NCBI GenBank assembly: GCA_963728195.1
Contig: CAVSIX010000005.1
Coordinates: forward strand, 124,001-188,000
Direction: 5' to 3'
Origin: Sva-07 sp963728195
GTDB lineage: Bacteria > Actinomycetota > Acidimicrobiia > Acidimicrobiales > Ilumatobacteraceae
DNA: 64,000 bases
A model generated the notes under the pieces. It worked only from the letters and a program-made list of their open reading frames with translations. It searched no databases and was not told the origin of the DNA. Shown one piece after another: positions 16,947-24,873 of the stretch. Position 1 is the stretch's first letter. Each line of letters begins with the position of its first letter. Position numbers and translations under genes: made by a program.

Positions 16947-17836
16947 TGGACCTGTTCATCGAGCGATTCATCAACGGCGTCGCCGACGGTTCGATCTATG
17001 CGCTGCTGGCACTCGCCCTGGTGGTCGTGTTCCGTTCGACCGGCCAGCTCAACTTCGCACAGGGCGAGATCGGCACGATGGGTGCGTTCTTCGTCTCGAC
17101 GCTCACGTTGAGCGGCCTGCCCGTCTGGCTGTCGATCGGCTGCGCGATGGTGCTCGGATTCGTCGTGTCGGCCGCAGTCGAACGCGTGGTCGTGCGCCCG
17201 ATCGAGCATCGCAACCCCGGTGCCGTGATCGTCGCCCTGATCGGCGTGTTCCTCGCCGTCAACCAGCTCGTGGCCATGATCTGGGGCGTCGACGCCCGTG
17301 GCCTTCCCAGCGTGTTCCCCGATGACGCCGACGACTTCGTCACGATTCTCGGCGCTCCGGTGCGCATCGCCCGATTGGGCCTGATCGCCGTGCTGATCGT
17401 CGTGCTGTTCCTCCTCTGGCTGCTCTTCAACAAGACGAAGATCGGGCTCGCCATGCGAGCGGTGGCGAACAACCAGGAGTCGTCCAACCTGGTCGGCATC
17501 CGCGTCGGCACGGTGCTGCTGCTCGGATGGGGACTCGCCGGTGCGATCGGTGTGCTGGCCGCAGCGATGCTGGCGCCGTCGGCGGGGCTGACCGGCACGT
17601 TGATGCTCGGTCCGTTCCTGCTCGCATCGGTCGCCGCCGTGCTCGGTGGTCTCGATTCGCCCGTCGGTGCGGTCGTCGGTGGTCTGATCATCGGACTCAC
17701 CGAGGCCTTCATGGTGGGGTACGTTCCGTTCTTCGGTGCCGACATGCTGTTCCCGGTCATGCTCGTGATCCTCCTGGTCGTGCTGCTGTTGCGACCGTCA
17801 GGCCTGTTCGGCTCCGAACGAGTGGAGCGTGTGTGA
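16946..17836 (+). CDS. livH: Branched-chain amino-acid type ABC transporter permease LivH
   Basis: Integral membrane permease of 296 residues with about eight hydrophobic helices. The N-terminal block FINGVADGSIYALLALAL and the following RSTGQLNFAQGEIGTMGAF are conserved in LivH. MRAVANNQESSNLVGI is the cytoplasmic coupling region that contacts the ATPase. The start ATG overlaps the livF stop (TGATG), and the end overlaps livM in the same way. Confidence 0.93.
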   Translation: MDLFIERFINGVADGSIYALLALALVVVFRSTGQLNFAQGEIGTMGAFFVSTLTLSGLPVWLSIGCAMVLGFVVSAAVERVVVRPIEHRNPGAVIVALIGVFLAVNQLVAMIWGVDARGLPSVFPDDADDFVTILGAPVRIARLGLIAVLIVVLFLLWLLFNKTKIGLAMRAVANNQESSNLVGIRVGTVLLLGWGLAGAIGVLAAAMLAPSAGLTGTLMLGPFLLASVAAVLGGLDSPVGAVVGGLIIGLTEAFMVGYVPFFGADMLFPVMLVILLVVLLLRPSGLFGSERVERV

Positions 17837-19038
17837 TGAGCCTTCCGTATCGAGTCGTCAGAGGCGGTTGGCAGAACTGGATCGGCCGCGCCGTCCTGTT
17901 CGGGGGCGTCGGGTTGTTCATGTACCGCGCCGCCACCGAGTGGAGCCGTTCCGGTCTCGGCCTGCTCGCAGATGCCCTGATCATCGCCATCGCCGTGACC
18001 GGCCTGAATCTGATCACCGGCTACACCGGACAACTCTCGCTCGGACATGCCGGCTTCTTCGCGATCGGTGCCTTCGTCTCGGCGATGCTCGTCACCGGCA
18101 AGGTCTGGACGCCGTTCATCGACGGCAACGTCTGGACGCCGGGCTGGACGCTGCCCGCCGCCGCCGTCGTCTGCTTCGTCGTCGGCATGGTGGTCGGTAT
18201 CCCCGCGTTGCGGTTGAAGGGCATCTACCTCGCGCTCGTGACGCTGGTGTTCACCGAGGCCGTGCGGGCGTTCTTCAAGTACGACGAGATCGCCGGCGTC
18301 ACCGGTGGAGCCACCGGCATCAAGGGCCTGTCGTACCTGCCGCCGTCGTGGACCGGTCTGGAAGGCCGCGGCGACCTGGTGCTCTGGTTCTTCTGGCTGT
18401 CGTTGGCGATCCTGATCGTCGTGTCGATCCTGTCGGCCGGGCTGGTGCGCAGCCGGATCGGCCGCGCGATGGTGGCGGTGCGCGACAACGAGACCGCGGC
18501 GGCGGTGATGGGCGTGAACCTGTTCAGCATCAAGACGGTGGTGTTCGGGATCTCCGGAGCGATCGCCGGCGTCGCCGGCAGCCTCTACGCACTCAAGCTC
18601 ACGCTCGTCGACGCCGACGTGCCGCTGCTCGGTTTGTTCGGATCGGTGACGCTGCTGGTCGCACTGGTCGTCGGTGGCGCCGCTCAGAACTGGGGTCCGT
18701 TCGTCGGTGCGATGTTCTACGTGTTCGTGAACGACTTCGCCCGCAGCGTGGGAGAGGACCCCTCGGGCAGCGTGTTGTTCAGCTGGTTCGTCGACGCCGG
18801 CACGAAGATCGACGGCCTCGGCGGTGTCACCTTCGGGGTGCTGTTGATCCTGTTCGCCCGTTTCGTCCCGTTCGGTGCCGTCGGCACGATGCGGATGTGG
18901 AGATCCCGGCTGGTGCAGGTGATCCCGCGTCTTCCGTCATCGCCAGGGCACAAGGGCTCTGGCAACTCGGAGCCGTCGCCGAGTAGCGTGTCGGCCGCTG
19001 ACTCGTCGCCCGTTCTCGGCGACGAGCCCGCATTGTGA
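17836..19038 (+). CDS. livM: Branched-chain amino-acid type ABC transporter permease LivM
   Basis: Second permease, 400 residues. Conserved elements are LNLITGYTGQLSLGHAGFFA near the start of the core, IPALRLKGIYLALVTLVF, and the coupling region SRIGRAMVAVRDNETAAAVM. A polar C-terminal extension of about 50 residues, rich in Ser and Pro, follows the last helix. It starts at ATG 17836 overlapping livH. The binding-protein gene follows after 44 nt, leaving room for its own ribosome binding site. Confidence 0.93.
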   Translation: MSLPYRVVRGGWQNWIGRAVLFGGVGLFMYRAATEWSRSGLGLLADALIIAIAVTGLNLITGYTGQLSLGHAGFFAIGAFVSAMLVTGKVWTPFIDGNVWTPGWTLPAAAVVCFVVGMVVGIPALRLKGIYLALVTLVFTEAVRAFFKYDEIAGVTGGATGIKGLSYLPPSWTGLEGRGDLVLWFFWLSLAILIVVSILSAGLVRSRIGRAMVAVRDNETAAAVMGVNLFSIKTVVFGISGAIAGVAGSLYALKLTLVDADVPLLGLFGSVTLLVALVVGGAAQNWGPFVGAMFYVFVNDFARSVGEDPSGSVLFSWFVDAGTKIDGLGGVTFGVLLILFARFVPFGAVGTMRMWRSRLVQVIPRLPSSPGHKGSGNSEPSPSSVSAADSSPVLGDEPAL

Positions 19039-19082
19039 ACAGTACTTTCACCCGCCACCCAACCAGAGGGGGAACTCTGACC

Positions 19083-20528
19083 ATGGTCAAGACCAAGAAG
19101 CTGATGGCGCTCGCCGCCGTCGGCGCACTCACGCTCGCTGCTTGCGGCAGCGACGACGACAGCGCGGACACGGGCGACACGACACCCGCTGCCACCGATG
19201 CGCCCGACACGACCGACGCCGCCGAGACGACCGATGCGCCGGACACCACCGAGGCAACCGAGACCACCGAGGCAACCGAGACCACCGAGGGCGGTGCATC
19301 CGGTTCGGAGTTCGTCATCGACACGTCGAGCTGCGACGACCCCGATGCGGCCACCGCGCCGATCGAGACCCTCAAGATCGGCACGTCGATCCCGCTGTCG
19401 GGCGGACCGGCCGTGGTGTTCGCACCGTTCGGTGCCGGCCAGCAGGCCTTCATCGACAACTACAACGCCCAGAACGGCGGCCTCGAGGGCACGCCGATCG
19501 AGCTGATGATCAAGGACGACCAGTACACGGCCGACCTCACCAAGGCGAACGTCGACGAGCTGGTCTTCGACGACGAGGTCACGCTGCTGTCCGGCGTCAT
19601 CGGATCGCCGAACAACCTCGCGATCCAGGCCGACATGAACGCGCAGTGCATCCCGCAGCTGTGGGCCTCCACCGGCGCACCCGACTGGGGCAACATCGAC
19701 GAGTACCCGTGGACCACCGGTCTGCTCGTGCCGTACGCCATCGAATCGCGTGCGTGGGCCGACTTCATCGCCAGTGATCTCGGCGAGGGCTCGACCGTCG
19801 GCATGTTCTACGTCAACAACGAGTTCGGCCAGGCCTATCTCGATGCGTTCACCGAGATCGCCGACCAGAACGGCATCGAGATCGTGGCGGAGGAGACCAT
19901 CGAGCCGGCCGACTCGGGCGCACCGAGCGGCCAGATGACCAACCTCGTGCAGGCGAATCCCGATGCGATCCTCGCGGTCCCGCTCGGCGCTCAGTGCATC
20001 GCATTCATGACCGAGCTCGGCAACGCCAAGGCCGCCAATCCGGACTTCGATCCGGCGGTGTACCAGACGGCGACCTGCGCAAGCCCGCTGTTCTTCCAGG
20101 CGACGACCAATGGTGGCGCGGACGGCGTCTACACCTCGACCAACGTCAAGTTCGTCGACCGTCCCGAGTACGCCGACGACGCCGACGTCCAGGCGTACCT
20201 GGAAGCGATGGCGACCTACGCACCCGACACGAACTCCGCCGACCTGGTCGCCCTCGCGGGATGGCTGTCGATGGAGTTGGCCGTCCACGGAGCCGAGCAG
20301 GCGATCGCGAACGGCGACTACAGCCGCGCCGGGATCATGAACGCCACCCGGAACATCGACTACGTGTCGCCGCTGGCACTCGACGGAGTGATCGGCCAGA
20401 TGAACGCCGAGGACGCGTTCTACGCCGAGTCCACGGGACTGATCCAGTGGTCGGACGCCACGAAGACGTTCGAGAAGGTCGGCGACGTCGTCGACTACAA
20501 CGGTTCTCTCGGGGTCTACACGCCTTGA
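19083..20528 (+). CDS. ABC transporter substrate-binding lipoprotein (LivK-like)
   Basis: Extracellular ligand-binding subunit for the LivGFHM transporter, 481 residues. A signal peptide ends at the lipobox LAAC (Cys about residue 21). A linker of about 50 residues, rich in Asp, Thr, Glu and Ala and carrying an exact 18-bp DNA tandem repeat near 19251-19286, tethers the domain. The periplasmic-binding-protein type I fold begins at LKIGTSIPLSGGPAVVFAP and contains VTLLSGVIGSPNNLAIQ. AGAGGGGGAACT upstream is the Shine-Dalgarno sequence. A 9-bp terminator-like hairpin follows 12 nt after the stop. Confidence 0.92.
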   Translation: MVKTKKLMALAAVGALTLAACGSDDDSADTGDTTPAATDAPDTTDAAETTDAPDTTEATETTEATETTEGGASGSEFVIDTSSCDDPDAATAPIETLKIGTSIPLSGGPAVVFAPFGAGQQAFIDNYNAQNGGLEGTPIELMIKDDQYTADLTKANVDELVFDDEVTLLSGVIGSPNNLAIQADMNAQCIPQLWASTGAPDWGNIDEYPWTTGLLVPYAIESRAWADFIASDLGEGSTVGMFYVNNEFGQAYLDAFTEIADQNGIEIVAEETIEPADSGAPSGQMTNLVQANPDAILAVPLGAQCIAFMTELGNAKAANPDFDPAVYQTATCASPLFFQATTNGGADGVYTSTNVKFVDRPEYADDADVQAYLEAMATYAPDTNSADLVALAGWLSMELAVHGAEQAIANGDYSRAGIMNATRNIDYVSPLALDGVIGQMNAEDAFYAESTGLIQWSDATKTFEKVGDVVDYNGSLGVYTP

Positions 20529-20540
20529 GTTCGAACGGGT

Positions 20541-20563
20541 GATCAGCGGTTCTCCCGCTGATC
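20541..20563 (+). terminator. Hairpin terminator of the liv operon
   Basis: GATCAGCGG and CCGCTGATC form a perfect 9-bp stem around a 5-nt loop (TTCTC), 12 nt after the operon's last stop. There is no T-tract, as is common in high-GC actinobacteria. Confidence 0.65.
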
Positions 20564-20622
20564 GGTCTCGGCGCCCGCCGACTCGGAGTTCGCTCCGCGA
20601 AGGCGGGCGTCGTCGCGTCCCG

Positions 20623-20650
20623 GATCCGGCCGGTGCGCGGTGGCCGGATC
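20623..20650 (-). terminator. Hairpin terminator of the small lipoprotein gene
   Basis: GATCCGGCC and GGCCGGATC form a perfect 9-bp stem around 10 nt, directly after the stop of the leftward gene ending at 20656. A weaker CGCCCGCC / GGCGGGCG pair (about 20572-20609) lies between it and the liv terminator. Confidence 0.55.
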
Positions 20651-20655
20651 AGGGA

Positions 20656-21000
20656 TCAGGAACCGGCCGGGCGGCGCGAGACGTTGACCTCGTACTCGCT
20701 GGAGCCGGTGATGACGATCTCGAACTCCCACGTGGCGCCGGTGGTGTCGATCGCCGTGCACGGGAACGTCGTGCCCTCGTCCTGGTTCTCCGGCTCGACA
20801 CACGTGGCGGTCTCGAAGGCGGTGCCCGAGTCGGCGAACAGTGCGCCACGGAGTTCGTCGTTGTCCTCGATGAACGTCTCGGCGTCGTTGCGGAAGTCGG
20901 CCGCCGTGGTGAAGCAGCCGGCGAGGCCGATGGCGAGCACGGCGAGCGACGCAGTGCCCAGCAGTGGCGTGTCGATCTGGCGGCGGCGGGGACGACGCAT
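20656..21000 (-). CDS. Small lipoprotein of unknown function
   Basis: A 114-residue exported protein. The basic N-terminus MRRPRRRQ is followed by a hydrophobic stretch and lipobox LAGC (Cys about residue 30). The mature part is acidic with two further Cys (in TATCVEPENQ and TFPCTAIDTT) that may form a disulfide. The general look (short, acidic, ends in a beta-rich YEVNVSR segment) recalls DUF4333-type lipoproteins of actinobacteria, but I cannot confirm that. Minus-strand TACCGT (21007-21012) lies 6 nt before the ATG, supporting this start. Confidence 0.7.
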   Translation of the reverse strand: MRRPRRRQIDTPLLGTASLAVLAIGLAGCFTTAADFRNDAETFIEDNDELRGALFADSGTAFETATCVEPENQDEGTTFPCTAIDTTGATWEFEIVITGSSEYEVNVSRRPAGS

Positions 21001-21062
21001 GTCCGGACGGTAGCGCAGCGCTGCTCCGGCGCGGTGTCGCACCGCTCGACCTCCTGCGCCGC

Positions 21063-21983
21063 TCAGGCGAGTGGCTCGGGCATCGGCGGACGCCGGTGGG
21101 TCGCCACGCGATCCCACATGACCACGATCAGTGCCACCCACACCACCGCGAACCCAACCAACCGGTCGAGCGGCACCAGCTCGTCGTAGATCCACCACCC
21201 GAGGACGAAGTTGATCACCGGCACCAGCAGATTCAAGGGCCCGAGCAGCGTGAACGGGATCGACTGAGCGGCGGCGGCGAACAGCATCAGGGGCACTGCG
21301 GTGACCACGCCGGTGCCGAGCACGAGCGCCCAGTCGACGCCATCGGCGGTCTGGGCAACGCTGTCGGCACCGCTCGAGAAGGCGAGCACCGCGAGCACCG
21401 CCGGCACGAACAGCACGAACGTCTCGCCGGCGAGGCTGTCGACCGCGCCGAGCGGCACCCGCCGCTTGGCCAACCCGTAGAGGCTCCACGACGCAGCGAT
21501 CAGCAGTGCGATCCACGGGGGTCTGCCGTAGGAGATCGTCAGGATGGCGACGGCGACCGCTGCGAGCGCGAACGCGAGCCGTTGCGCTCGCGTGGGAACT
21601 TCGTGGAGCACGAAGACACCGATGCCCATCGTGGCGAGCGGGGCGATGAAGTAGCCGAGCGCGGTCTCGATGACCCGGTCGTTGGTGACCGCCCACACGT
21701 AGCTGCCCCAGTTGACGGTGAGCAGCACCGATGCCATCACCAGGCGCCGGAACGTCGGCCCGTGTCGCAGCGCACGGGTGATGTTCGGCCAGGTCCTTCT
21801 CGCGGTCACGATCGCCGCCATCACCAAGCCGGCACACGACATGCGCCACACGATCACCTCGAACGCGTCGAATGCCTTGAGCTGCTTCCAGTAGATCGTC
21901 AGGAAGCCCCAGAGCAGGTAGGCGGCCACGCCCAGCTGCACGCCACGCTGGACGGAGCGGGTCGGTCGTTCGGGCTCGAGCAT
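21063..21983 (-). CDS. EamA/RarD family transporter
   Basis: Membrane protein of 306 residues with about ten hydrophobic helices, of the drug/metabolite transporter superfamily. The start GVAAYLLWGFLTIYWKQL, then FEVIVWRMSCAG and NWGSYVWAVTNDRVIETALG, are the conserved RarD patterns. IAASWSLYGLAKRR begins the second half-repeat. The substrate is unknown in most members. Minus-strand TACCGT at 21993-21998 lies 9 nt before the ATG. Divergent from pgl. Confidence 0.88.
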   Translation of the reverse strand: MLEPERPTRSVQRGVQLGVAAYLLWGFLTIYWKQLKAFDAFEVIVWRMSCAGLVMAAIVTARRTWPNITRALRHGPTFRRLVMASVLLTVNWGSYVWAVTNDRVIETALGYFIAPLATMGIGVFVLHEVPTRAQRLAFALAAVAVAILTISYGRPPWIALLIAASWSLYGLAKRRVPLGAVDSLAGETFVLFVPAVLAVLAFSSGADSVAQTADGVDWALVLGTGVVTAVPLMLFAAAAQSIPFTLLGPLNLLVPVINFVLGWWIYDELVPLDRLVGFAVVWVALIVVMWDRVATHRRPPMPEPLA

Positions 21984-22053
21984 CGCGCTCGTACGGTACG
22001 GAGTCGCGGGTCGATCCGCGCAGACGGTGGTGGCAGCAGCGGCCGACGCGGCC

Positions 22054-22059
22054 TACCGT
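22054..22059 (+). promoter_or_regulatory. Candidate -10 hexamer of a leaderless promoter (pgl-pgi)
   Basis: TACCGT, 6 nt before the pgl ATG at 22066, with no Shine-Dalgarno sequence. It would drive both pgl and pgi. Confidence 0.55.
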
Positions 22060-22065
22060 GGTCAC

Positions 22066-22731
22066 ATGGAGGTACGCGTGACCGACGATCCGTCGACCGA
22101 CGCCGGCAGATGGCTGGCACGGCGCCTGCGTGACGCCGTCCGGCGCCGGGGACGAGCGACGCTGGCGCTCAGCGGCGGCGGGTCGGCACCACCGATGTTC
22201 GACGTGTTGCTCGCCCAGGACGTGCCGTGGAGGGACGTCGTGGTGTGGCAGGTCGACGAACGCGTGGCGCCCGACGGGCACCCGGAGCGCAACGCCGGGC
22301 AGTTGGCCGACTTCCCGTGCCGCGTCGAGCTGATGCCGGTCACCGACGACGATCTCGACGCCGCGGCGCAGCGGTACGGGAGCGCCCTGCCCGAGCGGTT
22401 CGACGTCGTGCACCTCGGGCTGGGCGACGACGGCCACACGGCGTCGTGGCCTCCCGGCAACCCGGTCGTCGACAGCGATCGGCCGTGCGAGGCGATCGGC
22501 GAGTTCAACGGCTTCGAGCGGATGACGTTGACGCCTCCGGTCGTCAACGCGGCGCGCTCTCGATTGATGCTCACCTTCGGGGCGTCGAAGGCGCCGATGG
22601 TGCAGCGCTGGCTGCTGCGCGACCGGGAACTGCCCGTCAGCCGGCTGCGGCGCGGCGACACCTGGATCATGCTCGACCCCCCGGCAGCCGCCGATCTCCC
22701 CGAGCCGACGCCGCGCGAGGTTCGAAAGTGA
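22066..22731 (+). CDS. pgl: 6-phosphogluconolactonase
   Basis: Hydrolyses 6-phosphoglucono-lactone in the oxidative pentose phosphate route. The 221-residue NagB/Pgl-type protein has LALSGGGSAPPMFDVL (phosphate binding), WQVDERVAPDGHPERNAG and HLGLGDDGHTASWPPG, which carries the catalytic His, and late KAPMVQRW. The stop overlaps the pgi start (GTGATGG), a coupled pair. No zwf or gnd is present in the window; glucose-6-phosphate could come from PpgK, and dehydrogenation could be NADP- or F420-dependent, which this region does not settle. Confidence 0.9.
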   Translation: MEVRVTDDPSTDAGRWLARRLRDAVRRRGRATLALSGGGSAPPMFDVLLAQDVPWRDVVVWQVDERVAPDGHPERNAGQLADFPCRVELMPVTDDDLDAAAQRYGSALPERFDVVHLGLGDDGHTASWPPGNPVVDSDRPCEAIGEFNGFERMTLTPPVVNAARSRLMLTFGASKAPMVQRWLLRDRELPVSRLRRGDTWIMLDPPAAADLPEPTPREVRK

Positions 22732-24278
22732 TGGACACCGCCGACCTGAGCTCGGCCCTGGCCGAGCTGCCCCGTCCTGCCCACCTCCGCCGGCTGTTCG
22801 CCGACGACCCCGGCCGCGCCGAGCGCTACGTCACCGACGTGGCGGACCTGCGCATCGACTGGTCGAAACATCTCGTCGACGACACCGTGCTCGCCGGGTT
22901 GCTCGAACTCGCCGCACGGGCGGGCGTCGAAGCACGCCGCGATGCGATGTTCGCGGGCGAACACGTCAACGTCACCGAGGACCGCGCCGTGATGCACGTG
23001 GCCTTGCGCGCCCCGAAGGGCGCCGTGATGACGGTCGACGGCGTCGACGTCGTGGCCGAGGTCCACGAGGTCCTCGACCGGATGAGTGCCTTCGCCGATC
23101 GCATCCGCGGTGACGAGCGGATCGCCCATGTCGTCAACATCGGCATCGGTGGCTCCGACCTCGGACCGGCGATGGCGTACCGGGCCCTCGACGCCTACCG
23201 CCACGAACGCATCCGCTGCTCGTTCGTGTCGAACATCGACGGCGCCGACATCGCCGGGGTGCTCGCCGACTCGGACCCGGCGTCGACGCTGTTCGTGGTG
23301 GCGTCGAAGACGTTCGGCACGATCGAGACGCTCACGAACGCCCGCACCGCTCGTTCGTGGCTGGTCGACGCGCTGGGTGAAGAGGCGGTCGCCGCCCACT
23401 TCGTCGCCGTGTCGACGAACGCCGAACGGGTCGAGGAGTTCGGCATCGACACCGACAACATGTTCGGATTCTGGGATTGGGTCGGCGGCCGGTACTCGGT
23501 CGATTCCGCGATCGGGCTGTCGCTGATGATCGCCATCGGCCCTGACCGCTTCCGCGAGTTCCTGCACGGCTTCCACCTCGTCGACGAGCACTTCCGCACG
23601 GCCCCACTCGCCGAGAACGCCCCGGTCCTGCTTGCGTTGCTGGGCGTCTGGTACGCCAACGGCCTGGGGTTCGACACGAAGGCGGTGTTGCCGTACGCGG
23701 AGGAACTGGCGCGGTTGCCGGCGTACCTCCAGCAGCTCGACATGGAGTCCAACGGCAAGTCCGTTCGCCTCGACGGCAGCGCAGTGGCCGGCGACACCGG
23801 GCCGATCGTCTGGGGCGAGCCCGGCACCAACGGCCAGCACGCCTTCTACCAACTGTTGCACCAGGGCACCCGGATCGTGCCGGTCGACTTCATCGGTTTC
23901 GCCACACCGCACCACGGCCATCGCGAGCACCACGATCTGTTGATGGCGAATCTGTTCGCCCAGTCCGAGGCCCTCGCGTTCGGACGCGACGCTCCGTCGG
24001 GCGAGCCGTACCGGCAGTTCGACGGCAACCGTCCGAACACGGTCATCCTCGCCGAGCAACTGACGCCGTCGGTGCTCGGCCAGCTGATCGCGCTGTACGA
24101 GCACATCGTGCACGTCCAGGGCACGATCTGGGGCGTCAACAGCTACGACCAGTGGGGCGTCGAGCTCGGCAAGGAACTCGCGAACCGGATCACCCCCGAA
24201 CTCACCGGTGAGCCCGACCCCGACGCCCACGACGCGTCGACCAACGCCCTCATCGCCTGGTACCGCACTCACCGCTGA
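22731..24278 (+). CDS. pgi: Glucose-6-phosphate isomerase
   Basis: Interconverts glucose-6-phosphate and fructose-6-phosphate. The 515-residue protein shows IGIGGSDLGPAM, SKTFGTIETLTNA (phosphate binding), FGFWDWVGGRYSVDSAIG (signature 1), GEPGTNGQHAFYQLLHQG and GVELGKELANRI (signature 2 with the catalytic Lys). ATG 22731 shares one base with the pgl stop; GTG 22728 is an alternative. Pairing with pgl makes a glucose-6-phosphate branch-point operon. Confidence 0.96.
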   Translation: MDTADLSSALAELPRPAHLRRLFADDPGRAERYVTDVADLRIDWSKHLVDDTVLAGLLELAARAGVEARRDAMFAGEHVNVTEDRAVMHVALRAPKGAVMTVDGVDVVAEVHEVLDRMSAFADRIRGDERIAHVVNIGIGGSDLGPAMAYRALDAYRHERIRCSFVSNIDGADIAGVLADSDPASTLFVVASKTFGTIETLTNARTARSWLVDALGEEAVAAHFVAVSTNAERVEEFGIDTDNMFGFWDWVGGRYSVDSAIGLSLMIAIGPDRFREFLHGFHLVDEHFRTAPLAENAPVLLALLGVWYANGLGFDTKAVLPYAEELARLPAYLQQLDMESNGKSVRLDGSAVAGDTGPIVWGEPGTNGQHAFYQLLHQGTRIVPVDFIGFATPHHGHREHHDLLMANLFAQSEALAFGRDAPSGEPYRQFDGNRPNTVILAEQLTPSVLGQLIALYEHIVHVQGTIWGVNSYDQWGVELGKELANRITPELTGEPDPDAHDASTNALIAWYRTHR

Positions 24279-24373
24279 CCCGGTCGGCGCACCGCCCGTC
24301 TGCCCGAAGCTTGCGCAGACCTGCTCGCTGAGCGCCCGATCGCGCACATTTTTCGGGGAGGTCGAGTGGGCGA

Positions 24374-24391
24374 TACCGGGAGGGGTACGCT
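24374..24391 (+). promoter_or_regulatory. Candidate operator overlapping the -10 of the CsoR-family gene
   Basis: TACCGGGAGGGGTA (24374-24387) has outer TACC / GGTA dyad arms around a G-tract, the form of CsoR/RcnR-family operators. It overlaps TACGCT (24386-24391), a -10-like hexamer 6 nt before the ATG. Binding here would block the gene's own transcription. Autoregulation is usual in this family; the site is inferred. Confidence 0.5.
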
Positions 24392-24397
24392 GGTCCC

Positions 24398-24670
24398 ATG
24401 AGGTTTCCGGAGGACGTCAACGACGATGTGTTGAAGCGGTTGCGCCGTCTCGAGGGCCAGATCCGCGGGGTCCAGCGGATGATCGAAGAGGGCCAGGACT
24501 GCTCGGACGTCGTGACGCAGCTCTCGGCGTGCAAGGCAGCGCTCGATCGGGTCGGCTACCGCCTCGTCGTGGCCGGGATGCGCCACTGCGTGACCTCGCC
24601 GGCCGACAACGAAGGCCAGGCGGATCTCGACGCCGTCGAGCTCGAGCGCCTCTTCATGAAGCTCAGCTGA
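24398..24670 (+). CDS. CsoR/CstR-family transcriptional repressor
   Basis: All-helical DNA-binding repressor of 90 residues. LKRLRRLEGQIRGVQRM is the family signature. The sensing Cys lies at residue 35 (EGQDCSDVV) and its partner at residue 64 (AGMRHCV). Copper-sensing CsoR needs a His four residues before the second Cys; that position is Gly 60 here, leaving a Cys-only pair as in CstR, the persulfide sensor. An extra Cys is at 45. It is probably autoregulated through the TACC-G-tract-GGTA site overlapping its promoter. No copper pump, rhodanese or sulfide oxidase lies next to it. Family assignment is firm; the inducer is inferred. Confidence 0.85.
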   Translation: MRFPEDVNDDVLKRLRRLEGQIRGVQRMIEEGQDCSDVVTQLSACKAALDRVGYRLVVAGMRHCVTSPADNEGQADLDAVELERLFMKLS

Positions 24671-24689
24671 CCCACCTCGATCGCGCGAG

Positions 24690-24790
24690 CGATGAGCGAA
24701 CCGACCTGATACCGGCTTTTCGCTCATCGGAGGAGAACCGGTGGCCGCAGCGATGAGCGAACCGACCTGATATCGGCTTTTCGCTCATCG
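24690..24790. repeat. Two tandem 40-bp palindromic units, 61-bp period (locus C)
   Basis: Units at 24690-24729 and 24751-24790 differ at one base (GATACCGG versus GATATCGG). Arms CGATGAGCGAA and TTCGCTCATCG are perfect over 11 bp. The 21-bp spacer is 24730-24750. The block lies between the CsoR-family stop and the aldehyde dehydrogenase start. Confidence 0.92.
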
Positions 24791-24873
24791 GAGCGGGTGA
24801 TGGGGGGGCGCCCGTCCCGGTGGGGGAACCGCTCGGTTGCACCGATCGGCGCACGATGGGCAAGACTCGCGCG

